Below the pieces are notes generated by a model. It ran no database searches. It was not told the DNA's origin and was given only the letters and a program-made list of their open reading frames with translations. This document shows, in pieces, positions 21,499 through 31,778 of a stretch of 64,000 bases of DNA (position 1 is its first letter; each line of letters starts with the position of its first letter). The position numbers and the translations under genes are program-made. The stretch comes from Primula veris (lineage: Eukaryota > Streptophyta > Magnoliopsida > Ericales > Primulaceae): NCBI GenBank assembly GCA_963682055.1, contig OY821747.1, forward strand, positions 24,984,126 through 25,048,125. Direction: 5' to 3'.

Positions 21499-22616
21499 AA
21501 ATCATGTTGTAAGTTGCATCCAAACAAGGCCATTTGAAGGATTGGTGTCATAGTTTTCAATTTAAAACAGAAAGGAAATTCCATAAGTAAAAAAAAGTGT
21601 AAATGCGTCTATTTGTCTTCTTCTAAATAATTTATCCACGTTTTTTGTAGGACGTGGGAGTATTAAACAAGTTACCACAGGAGACAAGATCACTTAGATT
21701 ATACGAGTATTGTTCTTATAACTACAATACAAGGTATTACTTTTACAGGTTAGTCGTGATTCAATAGTGTTCATGTTACCACCGCAAGAAATCAAAGGAA
21801 TTTTTCAGTGTTTATAATTTTATTTACATAGAAGGTTAAAGAAAATTACAGAAAAAAGTACTAAGCATAAATTAGTAGAAAAGGGTGGATTTAAAATGCT
21901 AATTTTGTTGCTTTTTTGCGATGTTCTTAGTAGATAGATCCATTTGCACAAGGTACCCTTTGAGTGTAGGTTGTAATGCCATTTCTACATTATCTGTAAT
22001 TTTGATCGGAGAAGCTATATGAAAGTTTGGCTCATGTATGAATATTTTTGTTACTTTATTAATAAAATGGACCGGATAATGATTAATTTTTTTTATTTAT
22101 AGAAATACAAACCATAATACATATTGTAAAATATTTGAGACGTACTACGTAGTACGTAGTTAATACATAGTATTCCAGTTACATATACTCTTTATATAAT
22201 TAGAGGACGATGAATTTGTTATTATAAATGTAAGTATTGTCTTTAAATTTGTATCTCTCTCAAAATATCAGCTGCCAAGTGTACATTTTTTGCACCTTTT
22301 TAGTAATTCAGTTTTAGATGATAATCTGTTTTCTGAATGTTGTAACGACTTTATCGATCTTCAGTTTGAATTTAATAGTCTTAAATTCTCTTCTATATTA
22401 AAGCCAAATTACATTTCCTAAAATTTCTTTAGTTATGTTACCTTGTATCTTGCCAAAGTACCTTTCTCTGTCTCTTCCCATTGTGTGAATTTTGCATTCT
22501 CATTCAGAATCTTCTCACCACTAATTTGTTCTCTTTTTAAGCTCAAAAAAATAGAGCAACTTTCGTTTTATTTATTTCCATAAATCCTAATCGAATCCTA
22601 CAACCTTGTGAACTGC
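21499..22616 (+). other. Upstream region of the PI-PLC-X gene
   Basis: No gene seen. It includes a short palindrome tactacgtagtacgta near 22144. The promoter of the gene at 22617 should lie here, but no single TATA box stands out. Confidence 0.35.
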
Positions 22617-25600
22617 ATGATGCATATCGAAACATATTTTTTCGTAGCTGTATTTTCGGTAATGTTTATTGCGACAAGTGCTTGCTCCGATGGGAAATGC
22701 GAGGTATATATGCTCCATGTCTATTTTTCTGAATAAGTGATATGAAAATTGTTTATTTTTTCAGATGATACATCTATTTTAACACAGCACGGTTTGTTAT
22801 TGCAATCAGTTTTGGTGAAACGTACGTTTTTTAGGGTGCAAAATTGCATAATTTGTACTCGGTTCTTTTTGCAAAAACAGTCCACGTACTGATAACAAAT
22901 CGCGTTTCTCACTTGTGATCTTATCTTATAATAGCTCACTTTATTGCGAATTTAAAGGTTCCTAAGATTAAAAGTGACATGTTAAATGTAGTTCCCTATG
23001 GAGTATCTGAAAAGTCTCCTAAAATAAGAAATTTTGGTTTTATTTGGAATTTTTTTTTCATTAGTTTTATTTCAAAGTATATCAATCTCTTTTATAGTAT
23101 TCACATACTTATTTGTCTGCTACTAGAATAACAATTAGAGAAATATGATGTTTTAATTTTTGGGAACGGGAGAAGGTAGTTGGGGACCGTAAGTGACTGC
23201 ATGCTCTCCATATTTTTTAAAAACTAATTTTTTATAGTGAAATCCTTTTTTATAACAAAAATAGCGATTTAGTTATATTATATTTGATTTTTTAAAATCC
23301 AGCCTTTCATTTATTGATATTGGCTCGGCCACTGATCCCAAAAGTTAAAACATCGTGTATTTCAAAATATTCAATATGAAAATTAAAATATGACTTGTGC
23401 TACGTACATAATTAATAAGCATTCATTTTAACATAGCACTTTTTTTCATAAAATAAATTGGTGAACAAACTACAAAGTACTACTTCTTTTATGTGTGATA
23501 TATTACATGATTTATCTAATAAAATGAAAAACTTAATCGATCATTCTTTCAGGCAATGGAATGCAGCTCAAACGAGGACTGTGGCGCGGGACTATATTGC
23601 TTATCATGCGCAGCTGCATTTGAAGGCTCACAATGTGTTAGATCCATTTTTACTAACCAGTTTAACCTCGTGGTAAATTGATTTTACTCTTACTCGCTTC
23701 TTATTACATTTTCATCCGTTTCTTTCTTGACTTTAATTCTTGTGTTTGTTGTTATTACTATTTTTTTTTTTTGCCGTTATTATTATAGAGAATTGTACGT
23801 TTGGCTAAAGAATAGAGATAGATGGTTAATTTCAATAGTAGTCCCCAAAGTTTTGGAAGCTTCTACTTGGTCCTAGTATTTTTCTTCTTATATCCTTTGC
23901 TACAGGAGATATAGCAATCGTTTCCTTATTGTATTTCTTCAGGGAAGACTGCGACATCCTTCTTAAGATAAAACTGATATTTTAAAATTTAAGCCTAAAA
24001 GCATCCTGCCCAATAGACAAAAAATAAATCAAATCATGTGAATATCAGGCCCTCCCGTATCGGGATCTGAGTTCGGCCATTTTCACTACAAAAAAATACG
24101 TCTAAATAGTGACGGAAATAGTGACGGGTTTTTTTTGTGACGCTTTCGTGATAGTTTAATCAATTTGTGATAGATTTTTGAAATAGTGACAAATTTGTAA
24201 CGATTTTTCCTGCACCGAATGAGAACATCATGACTTATATTTTTTTTTTCATATTTCATATTTATAGAATGATTCACTTCCATTCAACAAGTATGCATTT
24301 TTGACAACCCATAATTCATTTGCTATTGATGGAGAACCAAATCACACTGGAGTTCCCAGAGTAACATTCACCAACCAAGAGGACACTGTTACCCAACAGC
24401 TAAATGTAAGAAACCACCCTTTTATATTCTAGTTTATCATATTGTTATTTCACACATCTTGTAGCTTCTCAATTGTGAACATATTAATTGGCCTTTGTTG
24501 ACGGTTTAACACTTGTAGAATGGTGTTCGGGCGTTAATGCTCGATACATATGACTTTGATGGAGACGTATGGTTATGCCATTCTTTTGGAGGACAATGCC
24601 ATGAATATACGGCTTTCGTGAGCCCTTATTCTTTGACTCAATATGTACCTAAATTTCCCTTTAATGAATAAATTTATATATGTAGATTTTCTTTTTTCCA
24701 GGAACCGGCCATAGATACTTTAAAGGAAATTGAGGCCTTTTTATCAGCAAACCCGTCCGAAATTGTTACATTAATCTTAGAAGACTATGTTGAAGCCACC
24801 AATGGTTTGACAAAAGTTTTCACTGATGCCAGTTTGATGAAATATTGGTTTCCGGTGACAAGTATGCCGCAAAATGGCCAAGATTGGCCTATGGTTAGTG
24901 ACATGGTAGCCAAAAATCAAAGGTTGTTAGTATTCACTTCGAAACAAGCTAAACAACAAAGCGAAGGAATAGCTTATCAATGGAACTACATGGTTGAAAA
25001 TCAATGTAAGGAACCATTAAAGATTTAATAGCATTTCAACCCGTTTTTACACTAAATAATCAAAATGTAAGATACCGTAACAGTAAGTTTTGTTGCGGTG
25101 ACATTAGAAGAGGAATTATGTTATGACATCATCCTGTTTTAGTAAAAAAAAAATCATAGATTATATAATACTCTCTTCCTTAATGAGAAAAAAACGGCAT
25201 TTATGGATTTAAATATGGCATTATCTAATTCTAATTTTCATGGGTCAGAATAATCTAACTATAACAGCTGCAGGACCATTCATTTGAATGTAGTAATCGT
25301 CTTTAACATATGATGTGCAATTTTTTCTCAGTTCTGTTTAATGTTTTCGTTTCTTATAACCATCTGATTTTTATTTTTTGTAGACGGGGATGGTGGAATG
25401 AAGGCAGGAAGTTGCTTTAATCGGGCAGAATCGTCTCCTCTCAACGATACAAGCAAATCATTGGTTTTGGTGAATTACTTTAAATCGATACCTATTAAGC
25501 TAGCTGCGTGTGTACAAAACTCTGAAGATCTCATTAACATGGTTCAAACCTGTTATACTGCTGCTGGCAATAGATGGGCAAATTTTGTCGCTGTCGATTA

Positions 25601-26044
25601 TTACAAGGTAAGACTATTGTTACTACCACGAAAAAATTGTCATTGTTCCATTACAGTCTGTATCGATTTGATTACTCGATTAAATTTTAAAAAAATTGGA
25701 GTTAATTTCATTTGTGCAGAGAAGTGAGGGTGGAGGATCATTTCAAGCTTTAGATACTCTAAATGGGGAGCTACTTTGTGGTTGTAATGATGTACATGCT
25801 TGTGCAGTAAGTATGATTTAAGAAGAAAATATCAGTATTATAGACTTGCAAATCATTACCTTCCTTTTACCACTCGAAATCTAGCTTTGCCATATTAAAA
25901 AGATTAAGTTAACGAACCCAAGTGACGATGAATCATATCCTTTATTAATAATTTAAGAGGCCTAATTTAAAATTACGTTTGATTCTTTTTATTTCATTTT
26001 GGTAGGCTAATTCTACACCAGGGGCCTGCAAGCGTCGAGAATAA
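22617..26044 (+). CDS. PI-PLC X domain-containing protein, At5g67130-like (eight exons)
   Basis: Exons: 22617-22703, 23553-23672, 24268-24405, 24519-24617, 24702-25005, 25384-25607, 25720-25806, 26006-26044. All introns are GT-AG, the frame is continuous and the product has 365 residues. Residues 1-22 form a signal peptide (hydrophobic FFVAVFSVMFIATSA). A cysteine-rich segment (about residues 28-57, CSSNEDCGAGLYC) precedes the PLC-like TIM-barrel. H84 in FLTTHNSFAI and H136 in DVWLCHSFGG match the two catalytic histidines of PI-PLC X domains; R119 and D124-D127 lie nearby. Family-typical motifs follow: ENQYGDGGMKAGSC, AAGNRWANFVAVDYYKRS. Plant members are secreted or GPI-anchored and their substrate is not well defined. 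This one ends ANSTPGACKRRE without a visible GPI-attachment tail. Intron 2 carries a CACTA-type end. It looks intact and is the best-supported host gene here. Confidence 0.92.
24084..24215 (+). mobile_element. CACTA-type transposon end inside intron 2 of the PI-PLC-X gene
   Basis: CACTACAAAAAAATACGTC opens a segment with repeated agtgacgg/gtgacaaa motifs, like CACTA subterminal repeats. The opposite end is not present before exon 3 at 24268, so it is a solo end or a deletion product. Exon 3 splice signals are intact. Confidence 0.55.
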
Positions 26045-26404
26045 TGGCAAGCAGAGAAATATCGGTATTATAGGTTTATCTTTTCGTTGTTAAATTGAGG
26101 CCGAAAGGCCCGAAACGAACATATGGATGTATGAAATTGAATGTTAAAAGTTATTACAAACTCCAGAATTAGCACATTAGAAAAATCTACAAACATTTGC
26201 CACAAAGTTTGCTAAGAAAGTGAAATTAGAATATTTAAGGTAGGAGTTAGAAACTTATTTATAACATAACCAGCTAAAACGCTGCAGCCAAACGATTATT
26301 TATATCAAGTCACAGTAGGAAATTACATAATAATCCACACACTAAATAGCACACAACAAAAAGTGCAGCAAGACGAAAACATAACTTATTTATAACATAA
26401 CCAG

Positions 26405-26653
26405 CTAGACATGCACCAACTTCGCCCGGGTTTTCATGTTCATACAAAGCTCTAATGATGAACGGTGATCTAATTTAACTAGACCAGTTCTTCCATCCAT
26501 ATCGATAAGAATTCCAGTGCCCCCATGCCTCACCCCACCTATGATCTTAACTCTGTCAGATTCCATGGGAGATACAAATTCTATTTCGTTCGAATGTGCA
26601 ATTAATATGTCTCCTTTTCCATCTGATCCCATGGCTACTTTATAAGAACGACC
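26405..26653 (-). pseudogene. SPT5-like transcription elongation factor, 3'-terminal exon (gene probably broken)
   Basis: The minus-strand acceptor ttgtttcag|GGTCG at 26653 opens an exon ending at TAG 26407-26405. Its 82 codons match the C-terminal KOW region of plant SPT5: SYKVAMGSDGKGD, then NEIEFVSPMESDRVKIIGG, GGTGILIDMDGRTGLVKLD and AKLV near the end. SPT5 (with SPT4, as DSIF) controls RNA polymerase II elongation. Some normally conserved positions differ (for example LELCMNMKTRAKLVHV in place of the usual LDVKILD...AKLV), so it may be a diverged paralogue or a decaying copy. Upstream exons would lie to the right; a 14.6-kb CACTA transposon occupies much of that space. It is convergent with the PI-PLC-X gene. 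The domain call is firm; functionality is doubtful. Confidence 0.6.
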
Positions 26654-26662
26654 CTGAAACAA

Positions 26663-26718
26663 CCCCCCCCCCCCCCCCCCCCCCCCCACCACCACCCCCC
26701 CACCACCACCACCACCAA
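26663..26718. repeat. 25-base poly-C run followed by (CCA)n
   Basis: 25 C in a row (26663-26687), then CCA units, lying 10 bp from the SPT5-like acceptor. On the minus strand it is a G-run that could form quadruplexes. It is also a place where assembly errors are likely. Confidence 0.8.
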
Positions 26719-27159
26719 AAAAAAAGTAAGAACTTGCATAATAAAATTAGATTACAGGTGTATTTCTCAAAAAAACATTCATTTAAAATGATCAAAATTC
26801 GTTATTCAAGAGCAGCTATAAAGCACCTTATATGACATAAAAAGAATACCAAATACAACATATTTGGTATAGACCCGATCTATATAATAAAGTGGGTATG
26901 CAACGCATCAAATACAAGTATAACAATCATAGAATAAGGATATAAATGTCTTTCCATCTGTAAAGAAGAGACACAATAACCCACTGAACTAATTCTAAAT
27001 GATAGAAGTCCACTAAACTAAAAGTTCATGAGCAGTACGCGTAAATTGGCACATGTCAACATCCTATGGTGCACGTACCTCTATAAATAAAGTCAAATAA
27101 CAGTACAATCGCCATTTGATTTGATGACACCCATAGAATCGCGGCGGCTGACCATCATA
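26719..27159. other. Non-coding stretch between the SPT5-like exon and an unknown ORF
   Basis: AT-rich sequence, possibly intron of the minus-strand SPT5-like gene. No exon or repeat recognised. Confidence 0.35.
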
Positions 27160-27393
27160 CAAAGACGGGGATGAGTTTGCTGCTTGTCTCTCAATTAATC
27201 AGCTTGTGGATGCTTATACTATTAATTTCGACTCTATTTTCCCTTCTGATGAGACTTTGTAGGGGGATGATACTGAAGTGGATACAACTACGGATGATGA
27301 GACGGTCGATCTTGGTCGCGCTCCTTCTTATACGTCGTGTAGCATTTCTTCTTCCAACTAAACAAATTGTGCCTGTTTCTTTTCTATTTTAGT
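27160..27393 (+). other. Unidentified coding-like remnant, probably transposon-derived
   Basis: One frame reads DEFAACLSINQLVDAYTI and FDSIFPSDETL, then TAG, then GDDTEVDTTTDDETVDLGR and a TAA about 35 codons later. It looks like the acidic C-terminus of a protein with one nonsense codon. I do not recognise it. A T-rich region and a 72-bp tandem repeat follow, like a transposon 3' flank. Confidence 0.3.
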
Positions 27394-27675
27394 TATGTCT
27401 GCATTTGAATGATTTTGTTCTTAAACATTGTTGTCTCCGTAATGCGTGCCTGCACTATTTGTTGTCTTTTAATTTTTGTGTTTGTACTCTTTCAGCATTT
27501 CTTTTTATTGATTGGCATAATCTTACGGTATCCTGTCTTTGGTCTTTCTTGAAAGGACTTTTTGGCTTTTATGTTAATGCGGGTTTATTTCGTCATCTTG
27601 TATGCTTTAATTAATATTTGTCTTACTTGGTACGTTTCCTGGAGTGTTTTCCTTTTGGAATGTATTTTTCTTGTT

Positions 27676-27945
27676 TTCTTGACTTGTATAAAGTCTTTAC
27701 GGGGTTTTACCAGATGTACATTCCGTTTATAAGGTCTTTTTCTTGTTTTATTGCCTTGTATAAAGTCTTTACGGGATTTTACCCGAGGTGACTTTCCTTT
27801 AGAAGGTGTTTTTCTTTTTTTCTTGCCTTGTATAAGGTATTTATGGGATTTTACCCAAGATGCCTTCTTTTTAGAAGGTCTTTTTTCTTGTTTTCCTGCC
27901 TTGTATAAGGTATTTACGGGATTTTACCCGAGAGTTTTTTTCACC
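27676..27945 (+). repeat. ~72-bp tandem repeat, about 3.7 units
   Basis: Units start near 27678, 27751, 27823 and 27896, each with cttgtataa(a/g)gt, ttacgggattttaccc and aaggtctttttcttg. The last unit is cut at about 27945. Confidence 0.85.
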
Positions 27946-28010
27946 AAGCTTCTGCACTTTTACTAGAGTATCAGGTAGAGCCCCGAATCCTTCTTTGAAT
28001 GGATCTATCA
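27946..28010 (-). other. Exon-like conserved block of the SPT5-like locus
   Basis: On the minus strand, after an AG at the end of attgatag, a frame reads DPFKEGFGALPDTLVKVQK. The same block at 20.6 kb keeps DPFKEGFGALP and then reaches a stop. Conservation at residue level suggests an old exon. Placement in SPT5 (around the FKDGF segment) is a weak guess. Confidence 0.3.
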
Positions 28011-28565
28011 ATAGTCATTTATTATATTACCGGCCAAGGAAGTCAATAAACAATCAGGTTTCAATTGCATCTACATAAACATATGCCCTTCCGTAATCAC
28101 TATAGGAAATATGACAGATAGCAACACCGAAAAAGAATGAGCCAATTTCTGTTGCTGATTAGCAGCATAACACAAACAAAACGGCAATATAAATTGTGAT
28201 ATTTAGCAATAGAATCACCAACTTTATAGCAACTTAAATTTAGCAACACTATAATTTGTTACTAAAAGAGTTGCCAAATTTTCTGAGTAAAATCTGTAAC
28301 AAAATTACCATCAATTTAGTAACACAACCTCCCCATCAAATTAGCAACATAAAAATGTGTTGCTATAATTAAATATTTATATTTTGATTTAAAATGTTCT
28401 CATATGTTACTAATGTGCATTCATTTTTATGAAATTATGCTAAATGAATAACAATGTTTTATATATAATAAAAATGAACACATACAAAAGTTGGATGTAT
28501 AGACGATTAACTCCAGACAGAATAAAAATAAACACATACAAAAGTTTGATGTATAGACAGTTTTT

Positions 28566-29036
28566 TTTAAGTGTAAATGGTTTGATCCTAGTCGAAAAGG
28601 AAAAAAAGTTCATAAACGGTACAATATTGTCGATGTGAACATAAAATCGAAATATCCAAAGTATGAGCCATTTATATTGGCTATGCAAGCGATGCAAGTT
28701 TGTTACATTCCTTATCCTAGATTGTCGGTAAGGGAAAATAACAAAATGGGAATGAGAAAAAAGAAAATAAATAAGGAGGATAAAGATTGGTGGGCAGTTT
28801 GCAAGGTTAAAGCTAGGCCAATCATTATTCAACAACCGAATGTCGAATCGGAAAACACTGATGCATTTCAAGAGGACGAAAGTATTGGACATCGGATTAC
28901 AAATGCAGAATTTATTGGATCTGGGCCATTGAATGCTACTGATCCCGAACAGGGCTATCAAATCAATCTAACAGAAGATGAAGAAAAATTAATTTTATTG
29001 GCGAGCTCATCAGATTCGTCCAATGATGATGAATAA
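28566..29036 (+). pseudogene. CACTA TNP2 C-terminal fragment (DUF4216)
   Basis: The frame from 28566 reads FKCKWFDPSRKGKKVHKRYN, VDVN, YEPFILAMQAMQVCYIPYPR and DWWAVCKVKARP: the DUF4216 domain found at the C-terminus of En/Spm-type TNP2 transposases. It continues with an acidic tail to TAA at 29036. The upstream catalytic part is absent; only ~470 bp lie between the left terminus and this domain. It is therefore an internal-deletion derivative. No start codon of its own can be assigned. Confidence 0.75.
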
Positions 29037-29199
29037 ATAATATTAATTGAAAGACTGTATTCGAGTGGATTAAGACAATTTTATGCTTTATTTAAGAATT
29101 ATTATGTTTTGTAACAAAAATTTCTACGACTTATCAAAAAATTGAAACATTTTGGCAAATTGGTTCCCTGACTTTGTTTCCGCCTTTTTTTTTCATTTC

Positions 29200-29400
29200 C
29201 CTCCATTATTTTTGTTCTGCTCCCATGTTTCATCAGTATAAGTGATATAGCTGGCCACTTTCTCTCTCTCACACACCACACAAAAACAACAACAAAAACC
29301 CTAAACCTAATTAGCCGCCTCTCACATCTGCAACTCACATCTCTCTCTCTCTATTTCTCTCAATAATTATAATGATGCTATATCGGCTTAATTAATAATT
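29200..29400 (+). promoter_or_regulatory. Leader-like region with telo-box, probable TNPA gene 5' region
   Basis: A telo-box AAACCCTAA (29296-29304) is followed by CT-rich sequence (ctctctctctctatttctctc), a common plant 5'-leader pattern. It stands between the DUF4216 tail and the TNPA-like exons. The LARD inserted 500 bp downstream, probably in a leader intron. Confidence 0.35.
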
Positions 29401-29907
29401 ATTGTGTATTTGTTGATGTATACTTGTGAAAATATGTCTTTGTTTTTATTTTTGTGTCTTTTATGGTATGTACTGGTAATCTAAATTTTTTATAGTTCTT
29501 AATTTTGATACTCATAATGTGAATTTACATTAAACAGATATGTGAGAATAAAGACATGATTTTTTTACAGCCCCCAAAATCCATTCATTTTAGAAACCCC
29601 CAATTTTGTAAAATTAATATGAAATATTAAACTAATAAAGATATATCTATATTAATAAATATTGATTTGATATTTAAAAATAATATTGGGTGGGTCTGTT
29701 ATATGAACACCATAGGAGGGAGAAAATAAAACTTACCTTACCTTTGGATTCATCAAAGTATAGGTATATGTCTCTTTTACTGGTGTAACTTTTTTTTTTA
29801 TTAAATGCAATTATTTTTTTATTATCTGCAACTATTTTGTTTGGTGGAAACTGGTTTCGGTTATGCGTAAACGCTCGATATGGAAACAAAATGATTGAAT
29901 TTGTTTA

Positions 29908-29912
29908 TAACT
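29908..29912. other. Target-site duplication TAACT, left
   Basis: TAACT before the 5' LTR is repeated exactly at 38404-38408 after the 3' LTR, proving one insertion event and both element ends. Confidence 0.9.
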
Positions 29913-31778
29913 TGTAACATCCCGTATTTTTATAAATGGTTTTATTTATGATTTAATTTATCCAAAAACGTTTTATACAGATTTTACCAAAAACCGGTCA
30001 CTCGACTAATTTTTAGCCAAAAACTAAACTCTTCCGAAAAACTTTATTTTAAAAATCCGTTACTAATTTTATAAATAAAAAGGACCCAATAGGTTTGTTT
30101 CTAAAGATTTGTTATTTTTGAGTAGTAAAACAATATTTTTGGATTACAGTTAACTTTTAGAACTTTGGGGACCAAATAGTCCGCTTCCACAAACTTGTAA
30201 AAACTGTTTTTCTAAAGCTCAAATCAACCCACTTTTAATTCATAAAACCAAAATCAGTAACCTAAAACAAGAGAGAAAAGAGAGAAAAGAAGAAGAAGAA
30301 GAAGAAAAAGAGGAAACCACCTATAGCGGGTTCATACCGGAGGCATCTCCTCTATGCTCTAAGGTAACGGGGGTTATCCATTGCGACTAGACGAGGGTGT
30401 ATGTTAGGATTAGGTCTTACGGTTATTTTAAATTGGGGGTTTTTGCCTTTTATCTTAAATATGTTCTTAATTTGCTAATTGAGTTTATTTGTTGTATGTT
30501 TTATTCACTTATTTGAATGGGAGAAATTGATGAGTTAGTTATATTAATTTCGGATTAATGAGATTATGGATGGGTTTGCATGTTTTATGTGTTGATTATG
30601 TGATTATATAATTAGTGATGTTATTGGGTAAATTTATGTTGAATAATGATGAATTGTAGTTTATGCATACAAGGTGTTTGTTAAAATGCCTGAAAGTGAT
30701 TTTATGTTGTTATAGCGTTTGGCTAGTTGTGAATTTAGTACATGTGGTTATCTGTTATGTTGTATTACGTTAAGTGATGTAGGAGATGGTGTTATTGGAA
30801 TAGTATAATACTATTGGCCGAGGCCTTAATATTTATACGTATGAGATTGTGTTAATTGGATGATTTTATATTATTGGCCGAGACCTTGTGATTTAGCTGT
30901 AGTGGCAATGGTCTCTGTCTCTCCCTAATTCCGGGGACAGAAGACGACCGAGGGGATAGGGAATGACTCGTCTTACGGACTGGGGCGAGTGGCGTGAGAG
31001 GTCCCAGTGTGCACTATATTTATTTTATTGTTAGCAATGGTCTATGTCTCTCCCTAATTCCGGGGGCATAAGACGGCCGAAGGGATAGAGAATGACTCGT
31101 CTTAAGGACTGGGACGAGTGGCGTGAGAGGTCCAAGTGCGCACTATAAATCTACTTTTATGTTGCAATGGTCTCTGTCTCTTCCTAATTCCGGGGACAGA
31201 AGACGGCCGAAGGGATAGTGAATGACCTACCTTATGGACTGGGGTAGGTGGCGTGAGAGGTCCATGTATGCTGTTGATGTGTATTTAATTTATTGTAATT
31301 GTAGAATGTCATTATCTTTCTTCTTATACGTCGATTATCGTAGTGTAGAATTTGTGAGCTCTTGCATTTATGAGATGGAGTGACGGTGTTGTGGTGACGT
31401 CCCGTCTAGTTATGTGCGTGAGACTCACTGTTACAATTTTGTCATTCAGGTACATTATAGGTTGACACATTTGGATAGGAGCTATCGCAATGCGTCACAT
31501 GGGTTTGGGGCTTTCGCTTTATTTTTACTTAAAGCACCTTTGAGGTTGTAGTCTACGGGCAATTTACATTCGTTTATTTTCTTTTATAAATTTATCAAAA
31601 CTATCTCGTGTTGTAGCCGCGTTTGGCAAACATTTTTATTTATTGTTTAATTGTTCCTTTAAGCTCGCAAGTGTTTTCTTTTAAAAAAAAAATTCAATTT
31701 TGTACCAACAGGTTCTCTTTTCTTTTCTCTTCAAAAGGTCATGCCTCGATGTCCGTTTTACGGTTTTGGGGCGTGACA
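29913..31778 (+). repeat. 5' LTR of the LARD
   Basis: 1866 bp. It contains a GA-rich tract (30270-30310) and three tandem ~130-bp units (30905-31265). Confidence 0.9.
30905..31265 (+). repeat. Three tandem ~130-bp units within the 5' LTR
   Basis: Units start at about 30905, 31034 and 31164, each with caatggtctctgtctct, aattccgg and gtggcgtgagaggtcc. The same triplet occurs in the 3' LTR at about 37522-37880. Confidence 0.9.

Noticed and set aside
26596..26835. Proline/histidine-rich plus-strand frame
   Set aside because: Generated by the poly-C/(CCA)n run.
27405..27966. Short hydrophobic plus-strand frames over the 72-bp repeats
   Set aside because: Translated tandem repeats and T-rich DNA mimic membrane proteins; no other support.
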